A DNA stretch of 64,000 nt from NCBI RefSeq assembly GCF_000226295.1, contig NC_016025.1:434001-498000 (forward strand), read 5' to 3'. The DNA is from Chloracidobacterium thermophilum B. GTDB taxonomy: Bacteria; Acidobacteriota; Blastocatellia; Chloracidobacteriales; Chloracidobacteriaceae. The translations under genes were made by a program, and so were the position numbers. The notes beneath the pieces are model-generated. The model was not told the DNA's origin. It ran no database searches and saw nothing but the letters and a program-made list of their open reading frames with translations. Below, one piece after another: positions 1 through 8,901 of this stretch. Every line of letters begins with the position of its first letter. The first letter of the stretch is position 1.

Positions 1-2
1 GC

Positions 3-365
3 GCGGCCCTTCGCGCTTACCTCGTGACGCCGGCCGGTGAACTCACCACCATCAAAGGCGATACGAAATCCATCGGCGGACGCCAACGCGAGGCATACCG
101 GACCTTCACCCACCACGAGGTTGACTACGCTGACGGAACCATGCTGTACCTGCTGACCGATGGTTTCACCGACCAGAAAAACCCCACCGGTGAACGCTAT
201 GGTTCGCGCCGAACCGGGCAGAAGCTGCAGCAAATAGCCAGCCTGCCAGCCGCCAGGCAGGCCGAAGCCCTCTCACGGGAAATCCATCTCTTTCGCGGCA
301 CAGAAGCCCAACTCGATGACATTGCCATTGTTGGTGTCCGCCTCAAGGTGAAACATGGCGAGTAG
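3..365 (+). CDS. SpoIIE/RsbU-type PP2C phosphatase, C-terminal fragment
   Basis: The reading frame is open from the window edge, so the 5' part of the gene lies outside. The visible 120 residues match the end of a SpoIIE-type serine phosphatase domain: a strand pair around LVTPAGELTTIKGD followed by SIGG, then LLTDGFTDQ, which carries the metal-binding Asp of the family, and a final DDIAIVGV strand. Such phosphatases usually dephosphorylate anti-anti-sigma factors in partner-switching modules. An anti-sigma-like gene lies just downstream on the other strand, but a functional link is only a guess. A GTG at 24 is in frame but lies inside the domain and is unlikely to be the real start. Confidence 0.8.
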   Translation, partial: AALRAYLVTPAGELTTIKGDTKSIGGRQREAYRTFTHHEVDYADGTMLYLLTDGFTDQKNPTGERYGSRRTGQKLQQIASLPAARQAEALSREIHLFRGTEAQLDDIAIVGVRLKVKHGE

Positions 366-633
366 CGAGTAGCGAGTAGCGAGTAGCGAGTGGCGAATAG
401 CGAATGGGGAATGGAAAATGGAGACTGAGAAATGGAAAGTGAAAAAAGGATAGAAACATACGAACGAACCAGCCAGCTCTCCGTTATCTGCTCGCATCGT
501 TCCTTTCCCCATCAGCTATTCGCTATTCGCTATTCGCCACCCCCCACTCGCCACTCGCTACTTACCACTCACTACTCGCCACTCGCCACTCGCTACTCTC
601 CACTCGCTACTCTCCACTCGCCACTCGCCCCCC
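357..633. repeat. Degenerate GAGTAGC-type short repeats in inverted halves
   Basis: This gap between two convergent genes is built from 7-10 bp repeats. At 360-405 the unit is GCGAGTAGCGAGTAG-like. At 520-630 the complementary unit CACTCGCTACT/CACTCGCCACT recurs about a dozen times. A 16-bp segment at 390-405 has its exact reverse complement at 525-540, so the two halves can pair as a long imperfect stem. Open frames through it give low-complexity HSLLATRYS-like peptides, which I regard as non-coding. It may act as a two-way transcription stop. Confidence 0.75.
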
Positions 634-1839
634 TCACTCACGCTCCCGGATCGTCACCTGCAACGTTTCCCCTTCTGTCACAACAGCCACCCGCACCCGT
701 AGCCGGGCGGCACAAGCGGAGACCTGCCCGGCCGGTACAGTCACAACCACCTGTTCACCATCGAGCCGTACGCTCCCACCAAACTCACGCACTACCGTCG
801 CCACCTGAGTCAGCGCCGCGCGCCGGTTCGCCACCACCAGGCGTAAGGTCAGCGCCGTAACCGGGGCGGCTGCCCCCTGCGCATTGGCCGCCGAACCCGG
901 TTTTGCCTTGGGGGCTTCCTTCGTTTCATCGCGTGCGCTGTCAGCAGTTCCAGTACCGGACGCTCGCCCGGCCACAGGCGGTGGAGCCCCCGCCTCCAGC
1001 GGCGGGGCCGCGGCCAAGGGACGGGCTTCCCGCCGTTCCGCCGACATCGCTTCTGCCTTGTGCGCCGTTTCATCTCCGGCTGACGGCACGGGCGCAGCGG
1101 GTACCCGCCCGGCCGGTGGCCCTGCCGGGGCGGCCAGTGGCGACGGCGCAGAGGCCACCTCAGCCCGTTGCGAGTCTTCCGCCACCCTGGCCGAACCGGC
1201 TGAGGGCCCCGACCGCTTTGATTTCCCCTCCGGCGACGCCGCTTCCGATGCCGATGCTGCCGGGTCTTTTTTCCGTGGTGCAGCACCAGCCGGTGTGGCT
1301 TCGGCGGGCAGTGCCGGACGGGCGGCATCCTCCGGCCGGGCCGGCGCCAACTCCGGCCGCGCCAGCGGCTCTGAATTTTCAGACACCTTTGACTGTGCCA
1401 GTTCATCCGGCGCCGACGGGCTGAGAACCCACCACCACAAACCGCCCCCAACCAGCAAGAACACACCTGCCGCAGCCCCCAGCGCCCAGACCGGCGAACG
1501 AACATTCCATTGCCAGGGCATCCACCCGGACAGCCACCCGGCAAATCTTCCGGTTGACCGGTCAGGCTTGGCCGCCGGCAACGACGCCGCAGGGCGCCAG
1601 CCGGCACGGGCCAGAATTTCCCCCGCCGACGGCCACCCGCTTGGCTCCGGCACGTCCCAGTGCGTTCCCTCCAACCACTTGCGCGCCGTTCGCAGCTCTT
1701 CCAGCCTTTCCCGCGCCGCCGCGGAACGCGCCAGCAAGTCGGCAACTTCCCGGTGGCGCGCCGGCGGCAGCTTGCCGTCGAGGTAATCCTCGAAGTCGCC
1801 ATACAGCGGATTGTCGAGTTCCTCGGACGCAGATGACAT
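634..1839 (-). CDS. Anti-sigma-factor-like single-pass membrane protein
   Basis: Predicted 401 aa. The N-terminal 60 residues (DFEDYLDGKLPPARHREV...) resemble the helical N-terminus of anti-sigma proteins but lack the zinc HxxxCxxC motif. One membrane segment follows near residue 130 (WALGAAAGVFLLVGGG). After it come about 180 residues of Ala/Pro/Lys-rich low-complexity linker and a compact C-terminal domain of about 75 residues (LTLRLVVANRRAALTQV...). The ATG at 1839 is preferred over one 11 codons upstream because a GAAGGA ribosome site lies just before it. No sigma factor gene is adjacent, so the target is unknown. Confidence is good for the layout and modest for the role. Confidence 0.6.
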   Translation of the reverse strand: MSSASEELDNPLYGDFEDYLDGKLPPARHREVADLLARSAAARERLEELRTARKWLEGTHWDVPEPSGWPSAGEILARAGWRPAASLPAAKPDRSTGRFAGWLSGWMPWQWNVRSPVWALGAAAGVFLLVGGGLWWWVLSPSAPDELAQSKVSENSEPLARPELAPARPEDAARPALPAEATPAGAAPRKKDPAASASEAASPEGKSKRSGPSAGSARVAEDSQRAEVASAPSPLAAPAGPPAGRVPAAPVPSAGDETAHKAEAMSAERREARPLAAAPPLEAGAPPPVAGRASGTGTADSARDETKEAPKAKPGSAANAQGAAAPVTALTLRLVVANRRAALTQVATVVREFGGSVRLDGEQVVVTVPAGQVSACAARLRVRVAVVTEGETLQVTIRERE

Positions 1840-2035
1840 AGCCAGTCCTTCAGTTGTGGGTACAGTTGGCAAGCTGGTAGTCGCTGCCGACAGAAAAAGG
1901 TTCCGGCTGGCAGGTTATACGGCACTCAAAAATTTCAGTGTGACAACCCAAGCATGTTACAAAGCACGAACAACCGCCGTTCATTCAGCCAGTGGTGAAC
2001 AACCGCCTTTATCAGCCTTAGCCTTTTATACCACG

Positions 2036-3190
2036 ATGTCTGAACTCGATGTGCTTCTGATGGCGCTGCGCCGTTTCACCTCCCCGGCTCCATGCCACTT
2101 GGCGCTCGCCACCGTGGTGAGTGTTACCGGCTCGTTCTACCGGCGGCCCGGGGCGCGCATGCTCATCGCTGAAACAGGCGAGACGGTTGGCAACATCAGT
2201 GGCGGCTGCCTTGAACCGGACCTCATCGAGCGGGCGCAGGCGATTCTGGCCAGCGGCAAAGCGCAACTGGTGAGCTATGACCTGCACGATGTCGCTACGG
2301 ATACGACGTGGGGGCCGGCGCTGGGCTGTGAAGGCGAAACCCTCATCTACATCGAGCCTTTCCACGCCAACCAGAGCCATCACCCTCTCGACCTGCTGGC
2401 CCTGACCCGCGCAACCGGCGAAGATGCTGCCTTGGCACATGTTTTCCAGGCAGAAGGTGAGTTTGCCGGGCGCGCCGGCTTTCGGCTGCTGCATACCGCC
2501 GACACCCCCGAAGCCAACGGTGCGCCGATTGAACAGGCAGGCTGGATACGGCAGCTCCACTTCGAACTGCGCACCTGCCTGTCTGAACGCCGCTCCCGGC
2601 AGATGACCTACACCACTGCGCGGGGCAGCCTCAGAGCCTTTGTCGAATTCCTGCCCGCGCCGCTCCAACTGACCATTCTGGGCGCTGGCGATGATGCACT
2701 TCCCCTGGCACAACTCGCCGACCGGCTCGGCTGGCATGTCACTGTGGCCGACTGGCGTCCCGCGCTGGCCACGCCGGAACGCTTCCCCACCGCCCGGCAG
2801 GTACTCGTGGTGCCCACGGTCAATGACCTCCCGCTGCGGGCGCAGGATCATGTCGTCGTCATGACCCATCACTACCCCAGCGACAAAGCCATCGTACGCC
2901 GTTTGGCCGCCGTCCAACCGCGCTACGTCGGCCTGCTGGGTCCCCGGCGGCGCACCGAACGCATGCTGGCCGAACTGGCGGACGAAGGCTGTCGTGTTGC
3001 TCCAGAAATTGTTGAAGCCTGGCACTTTCCGGTTGGTCTCGACCTCGGCGCGGAAACGCCCGTGGAAGTGGCGGTCTCCATCGTGGCTGAAATTCTGGCC
3101 GTTGCCAACCGGCGCAACGGCCAGTTTCTGCGCCAACGCGAAGCACCCATTCACACGCCCCTGCCAGTCTCCTCCTCCCTGTCGCCATGA
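2036..3190 (+). CDS. XdhC/CoxI-family molybdenum hydroxylase maturation factor
   Basis: Predicted 384 aa. The N-terminal XdhC/CoxI domain carries the family signature (VSVTGSFYRRPGARMLI, then GNISGGCLEPDL, including the conserved Cys). The C-terminal half is the Rossmann-like XdhC_C domain (LTILGAGDDALPLAQLADRLGW...GLLGPRRRTERML). Proteins of this family bind molybdenum cofactor and load or sulfurate it for xanthine dehydrogenase- and CO dehydrogenase-type enzymes. Its stop overlaps the mocA-like start (ATGA), fitting one maturation unit. No molybdenum hydroxylase structural gene is in the window. The ATG at 2036 starts right before the conserved domain; it has no clear Shine-Dalgarno, and longer upstream starts are possible. 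Confidence 0.85.
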   Translation: MSELDVLLMALRRFTSPAPCHLALATVVSVTGSFYRRPGARMLIAETGETVGNISGGCLEPDLIERAQAILASGKAQLVSYDLHDVATDTTWGPALGCEGETLIYIEPFHANQSHHPLDLLALTRATGEDAALAHVFQAEGEFAGRAGFRLLHTADTPEANGAPIEQAGWIRQLHFELRTCLSERRSRQMTYTTARGSLRAFVEFLPAPLQLTILGAGDDALPLAQLADRLGWHVTVADWRPALATPERFPTARQVLVVPTVNDLPLRAQDHVVVMTHHYPSDKAIVRRLAAVQPRYVGLLGPRRRTERMLAELADEGCRVAPEIVEAWHFPVGLDLGAETPVEVAVSIVAEILAVANRRNGQFLRQREAPIHTPLPVSSSLSP

Positions 3191-3813
3191 GCGTCGCGCC
3201 CGGACGGTTTCCCAGTGCCGCCATCCTGCTGGCCGGTGGCGCGGCGCGGCGGATGGGCGGACGCCCCAAGCTTCTGCTGTCCATTGACGGCGAATCCCTC
3301 CTGCAACGCGCCATCCGCTTGGCGCGCGCGGTTCAAGCTGCGCCCATCCTCGTTGTGCTTGGCGGCCATGCCGAAAGCTACCGCGCCCACCTCGCCGACG
3401 CCGACAGCGGCCCCGATGTCCAACTCATTGACAACCCACAGTGGGCGGAAGGGTTGGGCGCGTCGTTGCGCTGTGGCGTCGCAGCACTTCCCCCGAACCG
3501 GCCGCCGGAAGCCACCTTCTTCGTCCTCGCCCCGGACCAACCGCTGGTGTCGGTCACACAGCTTCACCGGCTTCAGGACGCTCTCCGCGACCATCCCGAA
3601 GCCACGGCGGCCGCCTGCGACTATGCCGGGACGCCCGGCGTGCCGGTACTCTTCCGGTACGTCTGGCGTCACCGGCTGCTGGAAGCGCATGGCGACATCG
3701 GCGCCCGACGCTACCTGCAGGAATACCGCCACGAGGTGACGACGTTGCCCTTCCCTGAAGGCGCATGCGACATTGACACCGACGAAGACTACGCCGCCTT
3801 TCTGCGTCGGTAA
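3187..3813 (+). CDS. mocA: MocA-like molybdenum cofactor cytidylyltransferase
   Basis: 208 aa, normal for the family. The N-terminal nucleotide-binding loop LLAGGAARRMGGRPK is the MobA/MocA signature. NPQWAEGLGASL, then LAPDQPLV and GTPGVPVLF follow the MocA order. The enzyme transfers CMP from CTP to molybdopterin to give the dinucleotide form used by xanthine dehydrogenase-type enzymes. It is translationally coupled to the preceding xdhC-like gene by a 4-bp overlap, supporting a shared job. A MobA (GMP) activity is less likely given this partner. Confidence 0.82.
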   Translation: MSVAPGRFPSAAILLAGGAARRMGGRPKLLLSIDGESLLQRAIRLARAVQAAPILVVLGGHAESYRAHLADADSGPDVQLIDNPQWAEGLGASLRCGVAALPPNRPPEATFFVLAPDQPLVSVTQLHRLQDALRDHPEATAAACDYAGTPGVPVLFRYVWRHRLLEAHGDIGARRYLQEYRHEVTTLPFPEGACDIDTDEDYAAFLRR

Positions 3814-3828
3814 CATTCCAGGCGCCCC

Positions 3829-5580
3829 ATGCCGCACCCCGCCGCCAATGTGCCTCCTTTGCGCCCCGGTCTGGTCATCGGTGAGTACCGCCTCGATGCC
3901 TCGCTGACGGCCGATGTGGGCGATGCCGCGTGGCGCGGGCAAAGCCTGTTGGATCAGGCTATCGTCCGGCTTGATGTGTTTCAGGACACACCGGCGACGA
4001 GTCCGTTGACCCGCGTGGCCTTCGAGCTGGCCAAGCTACCCCCGCACCCCAACCTGCTTCCGGTGCTGGATGTCGTGACCATGGACGCACTGACGTTCGT
4101 CGTCAGCCCCTACTTGCCCACATCGCTGGCCGAGCGTCCACGTCCGCTCACGCCGGAAGCAGCCGTCCACACCATCCGGCAGCTTCTGGAGGCGCTTCAG
4201 GTGTTGCACGAACACGGGCAGGTACACGGACGACTTGCCCCGGATTACGTGGCGCTCGACGGTGAACATGTGCGCCTGCGCGGCTACGGCTTCAGCCAGG
4301 TCCGCCCGCGTCCGGCGGAAATCCTGCCGTATGTCTCTCCCCATGCGCTCGACGCGCCGCCGACGCCCCAGGACGACATCTGGGCAGCCGGCGTGCTGCT
4401 GTTCGAGTTGCTGAGCGGAGACCTGCCGTTTCCGCACCAGAACCAAGACGATCTGCTGCTGGCGATTCGGACGCTCTATCCTGACCCACTTCCACATACG
4501 CTTCCGGCGCGACTGCGGCATATCGTCGCGCGTGCGCTCGAACGCGACCGCCGCCGGCAGTACGCCACTGCGCAGCAGATGGCCGAAGAACTGACCGCCT
4601 GCGCCGCAGAACTCGCCCAGGAAACCACGGCACGTACGTCGTCACCGTCCCTCCGTCCGTTTGCCGTGGCGTCCATCGCTTCCCCGCCCGGACGCCACAC
4701 GGGACGCCTGGCGCTACTGGTTATCGGACTCATCAGTTTTCTGATGCTGGCCGGCATCTGGCTAACCGTTCGGTATTTTGAAGGCAAAGACATGTGGCGA
4801 ATGCTGCCGAACGAGACGATTGTGGCCCCGGCAGGCGGCGACTTTGCAACAATTTCAGAAGCCATCCGGTCAGCCCGGACCGGCGCGCGCATTCTCATTC
4901 GTCCCGGCGTGTACCGCGAAACTGTCCTCCTGACAAAAAACATCGAACTCGTCGCCGATGGTCCGGCTGGCAGCGTCATTATTGCTTCACATGATGCGCC
5001 CTGCCTGCGCCAGAGCCTCGGCGCGCAGGTTGTGCGCGGCCTGACGCTGCAAAGCCATCAGGCTCCGGCCATACAACTCAATGGGGGCGCGCTTACTATC
5101 GAGGACAGTCAGATGACGGCTGTGGCGGGCGAGGGGGTTGCCGTGAAAGGGACGGAGACGCGGCTTGTCATGCGCCGCAGCCGCCTGCACGACGGACCGG
5201 GCCATGGTCTTGCCGCCACCGATGGCGCCCGGCTGGAACTCGTTGAATGTGACATTATCGGACACGGCGGAGATGGCATCCGGCTTACCGGGCAGGCCCA
5301 GCTCCGGGCCTATGACAGCCGCATTGCAGACAACCGGCAGGCGGGCGTCCGGGCGCTGGAGCGCGCTGCCGCCCGGCTCGAACGGTGCACGCTGGAGCGT
5401 AACGGCAAGGCAACGGACGGCAATGTGACCCTGGGGCAATTACCGGGAGCGCAGGCTTCCAAGCCGGCATTGAAAGAGGGACTTCCAGCCCGCAGCCAGC
5501 ATTGCGCTTCACACGTGTTCCCGGCAAACTGGCGACATTCCACTCCACACACAGGTTTGACGCACCATGGCCCTGAATGA
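3829..5580 (+). CDS. Pseudokinase-TM-beta-helix fusion protein
   Basis: 583 aa in three parts. Residues 15-265 have a protein-kinase fold with hallmark helices ([20 protein letters not shown]), but the catalytic residues are gone. The HRDxKxxN loop reads HGRLAPDYV at 133-141, so Asp, Lys and Asn are all replaced. DFG reads GYG and the VAIK lysine is replaced by Arg (IVRLDV). A single membrane segment follows ([19 protein letters not shown]). The C-terminal 250 residues are right-handed beta-helix repeats ([24 protein letters not shown], then VxxCxIxxxGGDGI-like rungs). It is probably a cytoplasmic scaffold or sensor linked to an extracytoplasmic carbohydrate-type beta-helix. The end overlaps the next gene by 14 bp. 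Confidence 0.78.
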   Translation: MPHPAANVPPLRPGLVIGEYRLDASLTADVGDAAWRGQSLLDQAIVRLDVFQDTPATSPLTRVAFELAKLPPHPNLLPVLDVVTMDALTFVVSPYLPTSLAERPRPLTPEAAVHTIRQLLEALQVLHEHGQVHGRLAPDYVALDGEHVRLRGYGFSQVRPRPAEILPYVSPHALDAPPTPQDDIWAAGVLLFELLSGDLPFPHQNQDDLLLAIRTLYPDPLPHTLPARLRHIVARALERDRRRQYATAQQMAEELTACAAELAQETTARTSSPSLRPFAVASIASPPGRHTGRLALLVIGLISFLMLAGIWLTVRYFEGKDMWRMLPNETIVAPAGGDFATISEAIRSARTGARILIRPGVYRETVLLTKNIELVADGPAGSVIIASHDAPCLRQSLGAQVVRGLTLQSHQAPAIQLNGGALTIEDSQMTAVAGEGVAVKGTETRLVMRRSRLHDGPGHGLAATDGARLELVECDIIGHGGDGIRLTGQAQLRAYDSRIADNRQAGVRALERAAARLERCTLERNGKATDGNVTLGQLPGAQASKPALKEGLPARSQHCASHVFPANWRHSTPHTGLTHHGPE

Positions 5581-6346
5581 CATCTCACTTGCCGGCAAGG
5601 TTGCCATCGTCACCGGCGGCGGCCGCGGCATCGGTAAATCCATCACGAAGCATTTCGTCGCGGCTGGCGCCAATGTCGTCATTGCCAGCCGCAAGCTGGA
5701 AGTGCTTCAGGCGACAGCCGCCGAGCTGTCCGACATGCCCGGACGCATCCACTGCGTCGGCTGCCATGTCGGACGCAAGGAAGACATCGAAAACCTCGTG
5801 GCCGAAACAGAAAGGGTTTTCGGCCCGGTGGATATTCTCGTCAACAACAGCGTGACGAACATTGGCCAAGGGCCGTCGCTCGATGTGACCGACGAAATGC
5901 TCGACAAAATGGTGGATGTCAACGTGAAGTCTGTGCTGCGGCTCATCCGGCTGACTGTGCCCAAGATGATCGAGCGCGGCACCGGCGGCTCCATCATCAA
6001 CGTCGTGTCCATTTCCGGCATTCAGCCGCAGTATCAGGGACTGCTGTACAGCTTCACCAAAGCCGGACTTATCATGATGACGCGCAACTGGGCGCAGGAA
6101 TTCAGCCCCCACGGCGTTCGGGTCAACGCGCTGGCACCGGGTCTTGTTCGCACCGACTTCAGCGAGTTCTATTGGAAGAACGAAGACCTGATGCGCCGCC
6201 TCAAAGCCACCCAGCCCATTCCACGCATTGGCGAACCGGATGACATCGGCTTTGCCGCGCTGTTTCTGGCCTCCGACAAGGCATCCTACATGACCGGCCA
6301 GGTGTTAACCGTGGACGGTGGGGCGCTCATCCAGCGGGTACTGTGA
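5567..6346 (+). CDS. SDR-family NAD(P)-dependent oxidoreductase
   Basis: 259 aa, the typical classical-SDR length. It has the dinucleotide loop TGGGRGIG, the NNS(V) motif of the active-site strand, and the Ser-Tyr-Lys triad at about S148, Y161 and K165 (YSFTK). The C-terminal [13 protein letters not shown] is the usual substrate-loop and PGG-like end. The substrate is not predictable. 3-oxoacyl-ACP reductase or a sugar/secondary alcohol dehydrogenase are both possible. It lies between the pseudokinase gene (14-bp overlap) and galK (adjacent stop and start), so the three are probably co-transcribed. Confidence 0.85.
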   Translation: MALNDISLAGKVAIVTGGGRGIGKSITKHFVAAGANVVIASRKLEVLQATAAELSDMPGRIHCVGCHVGRKEDIENLVAETERVFGPVDILVNNSVTNIGQGPSLDVTDEMLDKMVDVNVKSVLRLIRLTVPKMIERGTGGSIINVVSISGIQPQYQGLLYSFTKAGLIMMTRNWAQEFSPHGVRVNALAPGLVRTDFSEFYWKNEDLMRRLKATQPIPRIGEPDDIGFAALFLASDKASYMTGQVLTVDGGALIQRVL

Positions 6347-7492
6347 ATGGCAACCCCGGCGGAAACCTTCCGGCAGCAGTTTGGCGTCGGCGGCCGGTGT
6401 TTTTCAGCTCCCGGACGGGTCAACCTCATCGGCGAACACGTGGATTACAACGCGGGCATCGTACTGCCGATGGCAATCGGGTTGCGCCTGTGGGTCTGGG
6501 CCAGTCCCCGTTCTGACCGGCAACTGCACGTCATCGCCCACGACCTGGGGGAAACAGACGTTCTTGACCTCGATGCCCCCGGCCGGCGTACCGGCACGTG
6601 GCGTGATTACCTTGCCGGAACGGCCTTTCACCTCGAAGCTGCCGGTTTTCGCCTGACCGGCGCGAACCTGCTTATCACGAGCGACATTCCGACCGGAGCG
6701 GGACTGTCTTCCTCGGCCGCGTTGGAAGTCGCCGTCGGCTTTGCCCTGCTCACTCTGGCCGGACACACAGTTGACCGTCTGGCACTCGCCCGCGCCGGAC
6801 AGGCGGCCGAGCACGATTTCGTCGGAACGCGCTGCGGACTGATGGACCAGTTCGTGGTGGCGCACGGGCGCGCCGGGCATGCCGTCTGGCTGGACTGCCG
6901 TTCCCTGGCTTTTGACTTCATTCCGCTCGACACAAACCAGTGCGCCGTCGTGGTGGTCGACAGCGGCGTGAAGCACCAGTTGGCGGCTTCGGAATACAAC
7001 ACACGCCGGCAGGAATGCGAAGCTGCACTCAGTGTTCTCCAACGCCTGTTTCCCGACCGGACAACATTGCGGGATGTCACCGAAGCCGAACTGGCGCAGG
7101 CGGCCGGGATGCTTTCGGATTCACTCTTGCAACGGGCGCGGCATGTCGTGACCGAGATCGGCCGGGTCACGGCATTTGCCCAAGCGCTGCGCGCCAGCGA
7201 CTGGACCCAGGCCGGGGCGTTGCTGACGGCTTCCCACCGGTCACTTTCGGAAGACTATGCCGTGAGTTGCCCGGAACTCGATGCGCTGGTGGCGGCCGCC
7301 CGGCAGATTCCCGGCTGTTACGGTGCGCGGCTGACCGGCGGCGGGTTTGGTGGCTGTACGGTCAACCTCGTCGCGCCGGAAGCCCTGGATGCCTTTTTGC
7401 GTGAAGTCCCACGGGCCTATGCCCAACACACCGGCGGCACGGCCCGGATGTGGGTCGTCCAACCGGCCGCTGGCGTCGGCGAAATGGACTGA
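6347..7492 (+). CDS. galK: Galactokinase
   Basis: 381 aa GHMP kinase. The galactokinase signature PGRVNLIGEHVDYNAG is near the N-terminus. The ATP-binding GHMP loop IPTGAGLSSSAALEVA and the C-terminal GARLTGGGFGGCTVNLV follow in order. The enzyme phosphorylates D-galactose at C1, the first committed Leloir step. The start codon follows the SDR stop directly, so expression depends on upstream translation. No galT or galE is in the window. A hairpin with a T-rich tail lies just after the stop. Confidence 0.93.
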   Translation: MATPAETFRQQFGVGGRCFSAPGRVNLIGEHVDYNAGIVLPMAIGLRLWVWASPRSDRQLHVIAHDLGETDVLDLDAPGRRTGTWRDYLAGTAFHLEAAGFRLTGANLLITSDIPTGAGLSSSAALEVAVGFALLTLAGHTVDRLALARAGQAAEHDFVGTRCGLMDQFVVAHGRAGHAVWLDCRSLAFDFIPLDTNQCAVVVVDSGVKHQLAASEYNTRRQECEAALSVLQRLFPDRTTLRDVTEAELAQAAGMLSDSLLQRARHVVTEIGRVTAFAQALRASDWTQAGALLTASHRSLSEDYAVSCPELDALVAAARQIPGCYGARLTGGGFGGCTVNLVAPEALDAFLREVPRAYAQHTGGTARMWVVQPAAGVGEMD

Positions 7493-7496
7493 CCGG

Positions 7497-7530
7497 ACAG
7501 CCTTGGTCGGGAAAAGACAGGCTGTTTGTT
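7497..7530 (+). terminator. Probable terminator after galK
   Basis: The 7-bp arms ACAGCCT (7497-7503) and AGGCTGT (7519-7525) enclose a 15-nt loop and are followed by TTGTT. It sits 5 bases after the galK stop and before the metal-efflux operon. Confidence 0.5.
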
Positions 7531-7617
7531 TAGCCACGTCAATTGTTCGTCTTCCACGATAACTTAGCTCATCCTGCGGGGACACCAACCCCACCCTTCT
7601 GGAGTACAAAGCTGTCC

Positions 7618-8901
7618 ATGCCTGGTGTTCGGATGCACGTATGGTGTGTCACCGTTCTGGCCCTGCTGTGGCTGACCGTTGGCGCTTCGGCCCAGACGCC
7701 CAACCCGATGGCGATCACCGTCGAACAGGCCGTCGCCGAAGCCCTGCAACGCAACCTCAGCATTCTGGCTGAACGCTACGAAATTCCACGGGCCGAAGCC
7801 GAAGTCATCGCGGCCCGGCTGCGTCCCAATCCGGTGCTGAGTCTGGGTGGAGACCACCTGGATGTACTCGGCACGGGCTACGACGCCATCAACAATGCCG
7901 GCCCGCCAGAATATGCGGCACGTGTGGACTGGCCGCTGGAACGCCCAAGCAAGCGCCGCGCCCGGATCGCCGTCGCTGAACAGGCCCGGGCAGCAGCCGA
8001 ATTTCGCCTGCAAGACGCTTTGCGCCAGCTCACACTTGAAGTCCAGCAGGCGTTTGTCGAACTTCAGGCCGCCAAAGAAAGCCTGCAACTGGCGCGCGCC
8101 AACCAGCAGACCTTTGAAGAACTCGTCGCCATCAATGCCGCCCGGGTGCGGGCCGGCGATCTGGCCCCGATTGAACTGGTACGGACGCGCGTTTCCGCCA
8201 TCCAGCTCAACCAGGCGGTCATTCAGGCGGAAACCCGCTGGCGCGTGGCGCAAAACCGGCTTCAGGCCCTGATGGGGCGAGCCGAGGCGCTGGATACCTT
8301 CGAGGCCGTCGGGGACATGCGCCGGGATGACCTTCCGCCGGGGCTTTCCCCGCTGCTGTCCCGCGCGCTTGATCTGCGCCCCGACCTGCGTGCGCTGCGC
8401 GCCGAGCAGGCGCGGACGCTGGCCGATCTCAAACTCCAGATTGCCCAGGGCAAAATCGAGTACACCGTCGGCGTGGAATACCGCCGCCAGCAGGGTCTGG
8501 CCGGAACGGGCAACTCGCTGGGACTGTTCCTGTCCCTGCCGCTGACCATCTATGACCGCAATCAGGGCGGGATTGCCCGGGCGCAGGCCGAAATCCGCCA
8601 GTCCGAACTGCGCATTGCGGCCCTCGAACGGGAAATCCGCGCCCAACTTGAAGCCACGTATGCCCAGTGCCGGGCCGCCAACACCGTCCTGCTGAGCTTC
8701 GAGAGCGGCCTGCTCGAACAGGCCCGCGATGTTCTCAACGTGACCGAATACGCCTACCGCCGGGGTGAAGCCAGTTTCGTTGAATTTCTGGACGCCCAGC
8801 GGACCTACAACGAAACGATGCAGGGCTACATTGATGCCCGCGCCGAATATGCGCGGCTGCGTTTTACGCTGGACAACCTGACCGCTCAGGGAACGCCATG
8901 A
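7618..8901 (+). CDS. TolC/CzcC-family outer-membrane efflux protein
   Basis: 427 aa with an N-terminal signal peptide (VWCVTVLALLWLTVGASAQ). The body shows the duplicated TolC helical pattern (VEQAVAEALQRNLSIL near the start and NVTEYAYRRGEASFVEFLDAQRTY near the end). It forms the outer-membrane channel of the tripartite pump encoded by the next two genes. The ATG at 7618 follows GGAG at 7601 with a slightly long spacing; an in-frame ATG at 7633 is an alternative. The stop overlaps the next start (ATGA). Confidence 0.85.
   Translation: MPGVRMHVWCVTVLALLWLTVGASAQTPNPMAITVEQAVAEALQRNLSILAERYEIPRAEAEVIAARLRPNPVLSLGGDHLDVLGTGYDAINNAGPPEYAARVDWPLERPSKRRARIAVAEQARAAAEFRLQDALRQLTLEVQQAFVELQAAKESLQLARANQQTFEELVAINAARVRAGDLAPIELVRTRVSAIQLNQAVIQAETRWRVAQNRLQALMGRAEALDTFEAVGDMRRDDLPPGLSPLLSRALDLRPDLRALRAEQARTLADLKLQIAQGKIEYTVGVEYRRQQGLAGTGNSLGLFLSLPLTIYDRNQGGIARAQAEIRQSELRIAALEREIRAQLEATYAQCRAANTVLLSFESGLLEQARDVLNVTEYAYRRGEASFVEFLDAQRTYNETMQGYIDARAEYARLRFTLDNLTAQGTP

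Noticed and set aside
273-512. Minus-strand frame encoding HSLLATRYS-like repeats
   Set aside because: It is translation of the short DNA repeats; no gene features.
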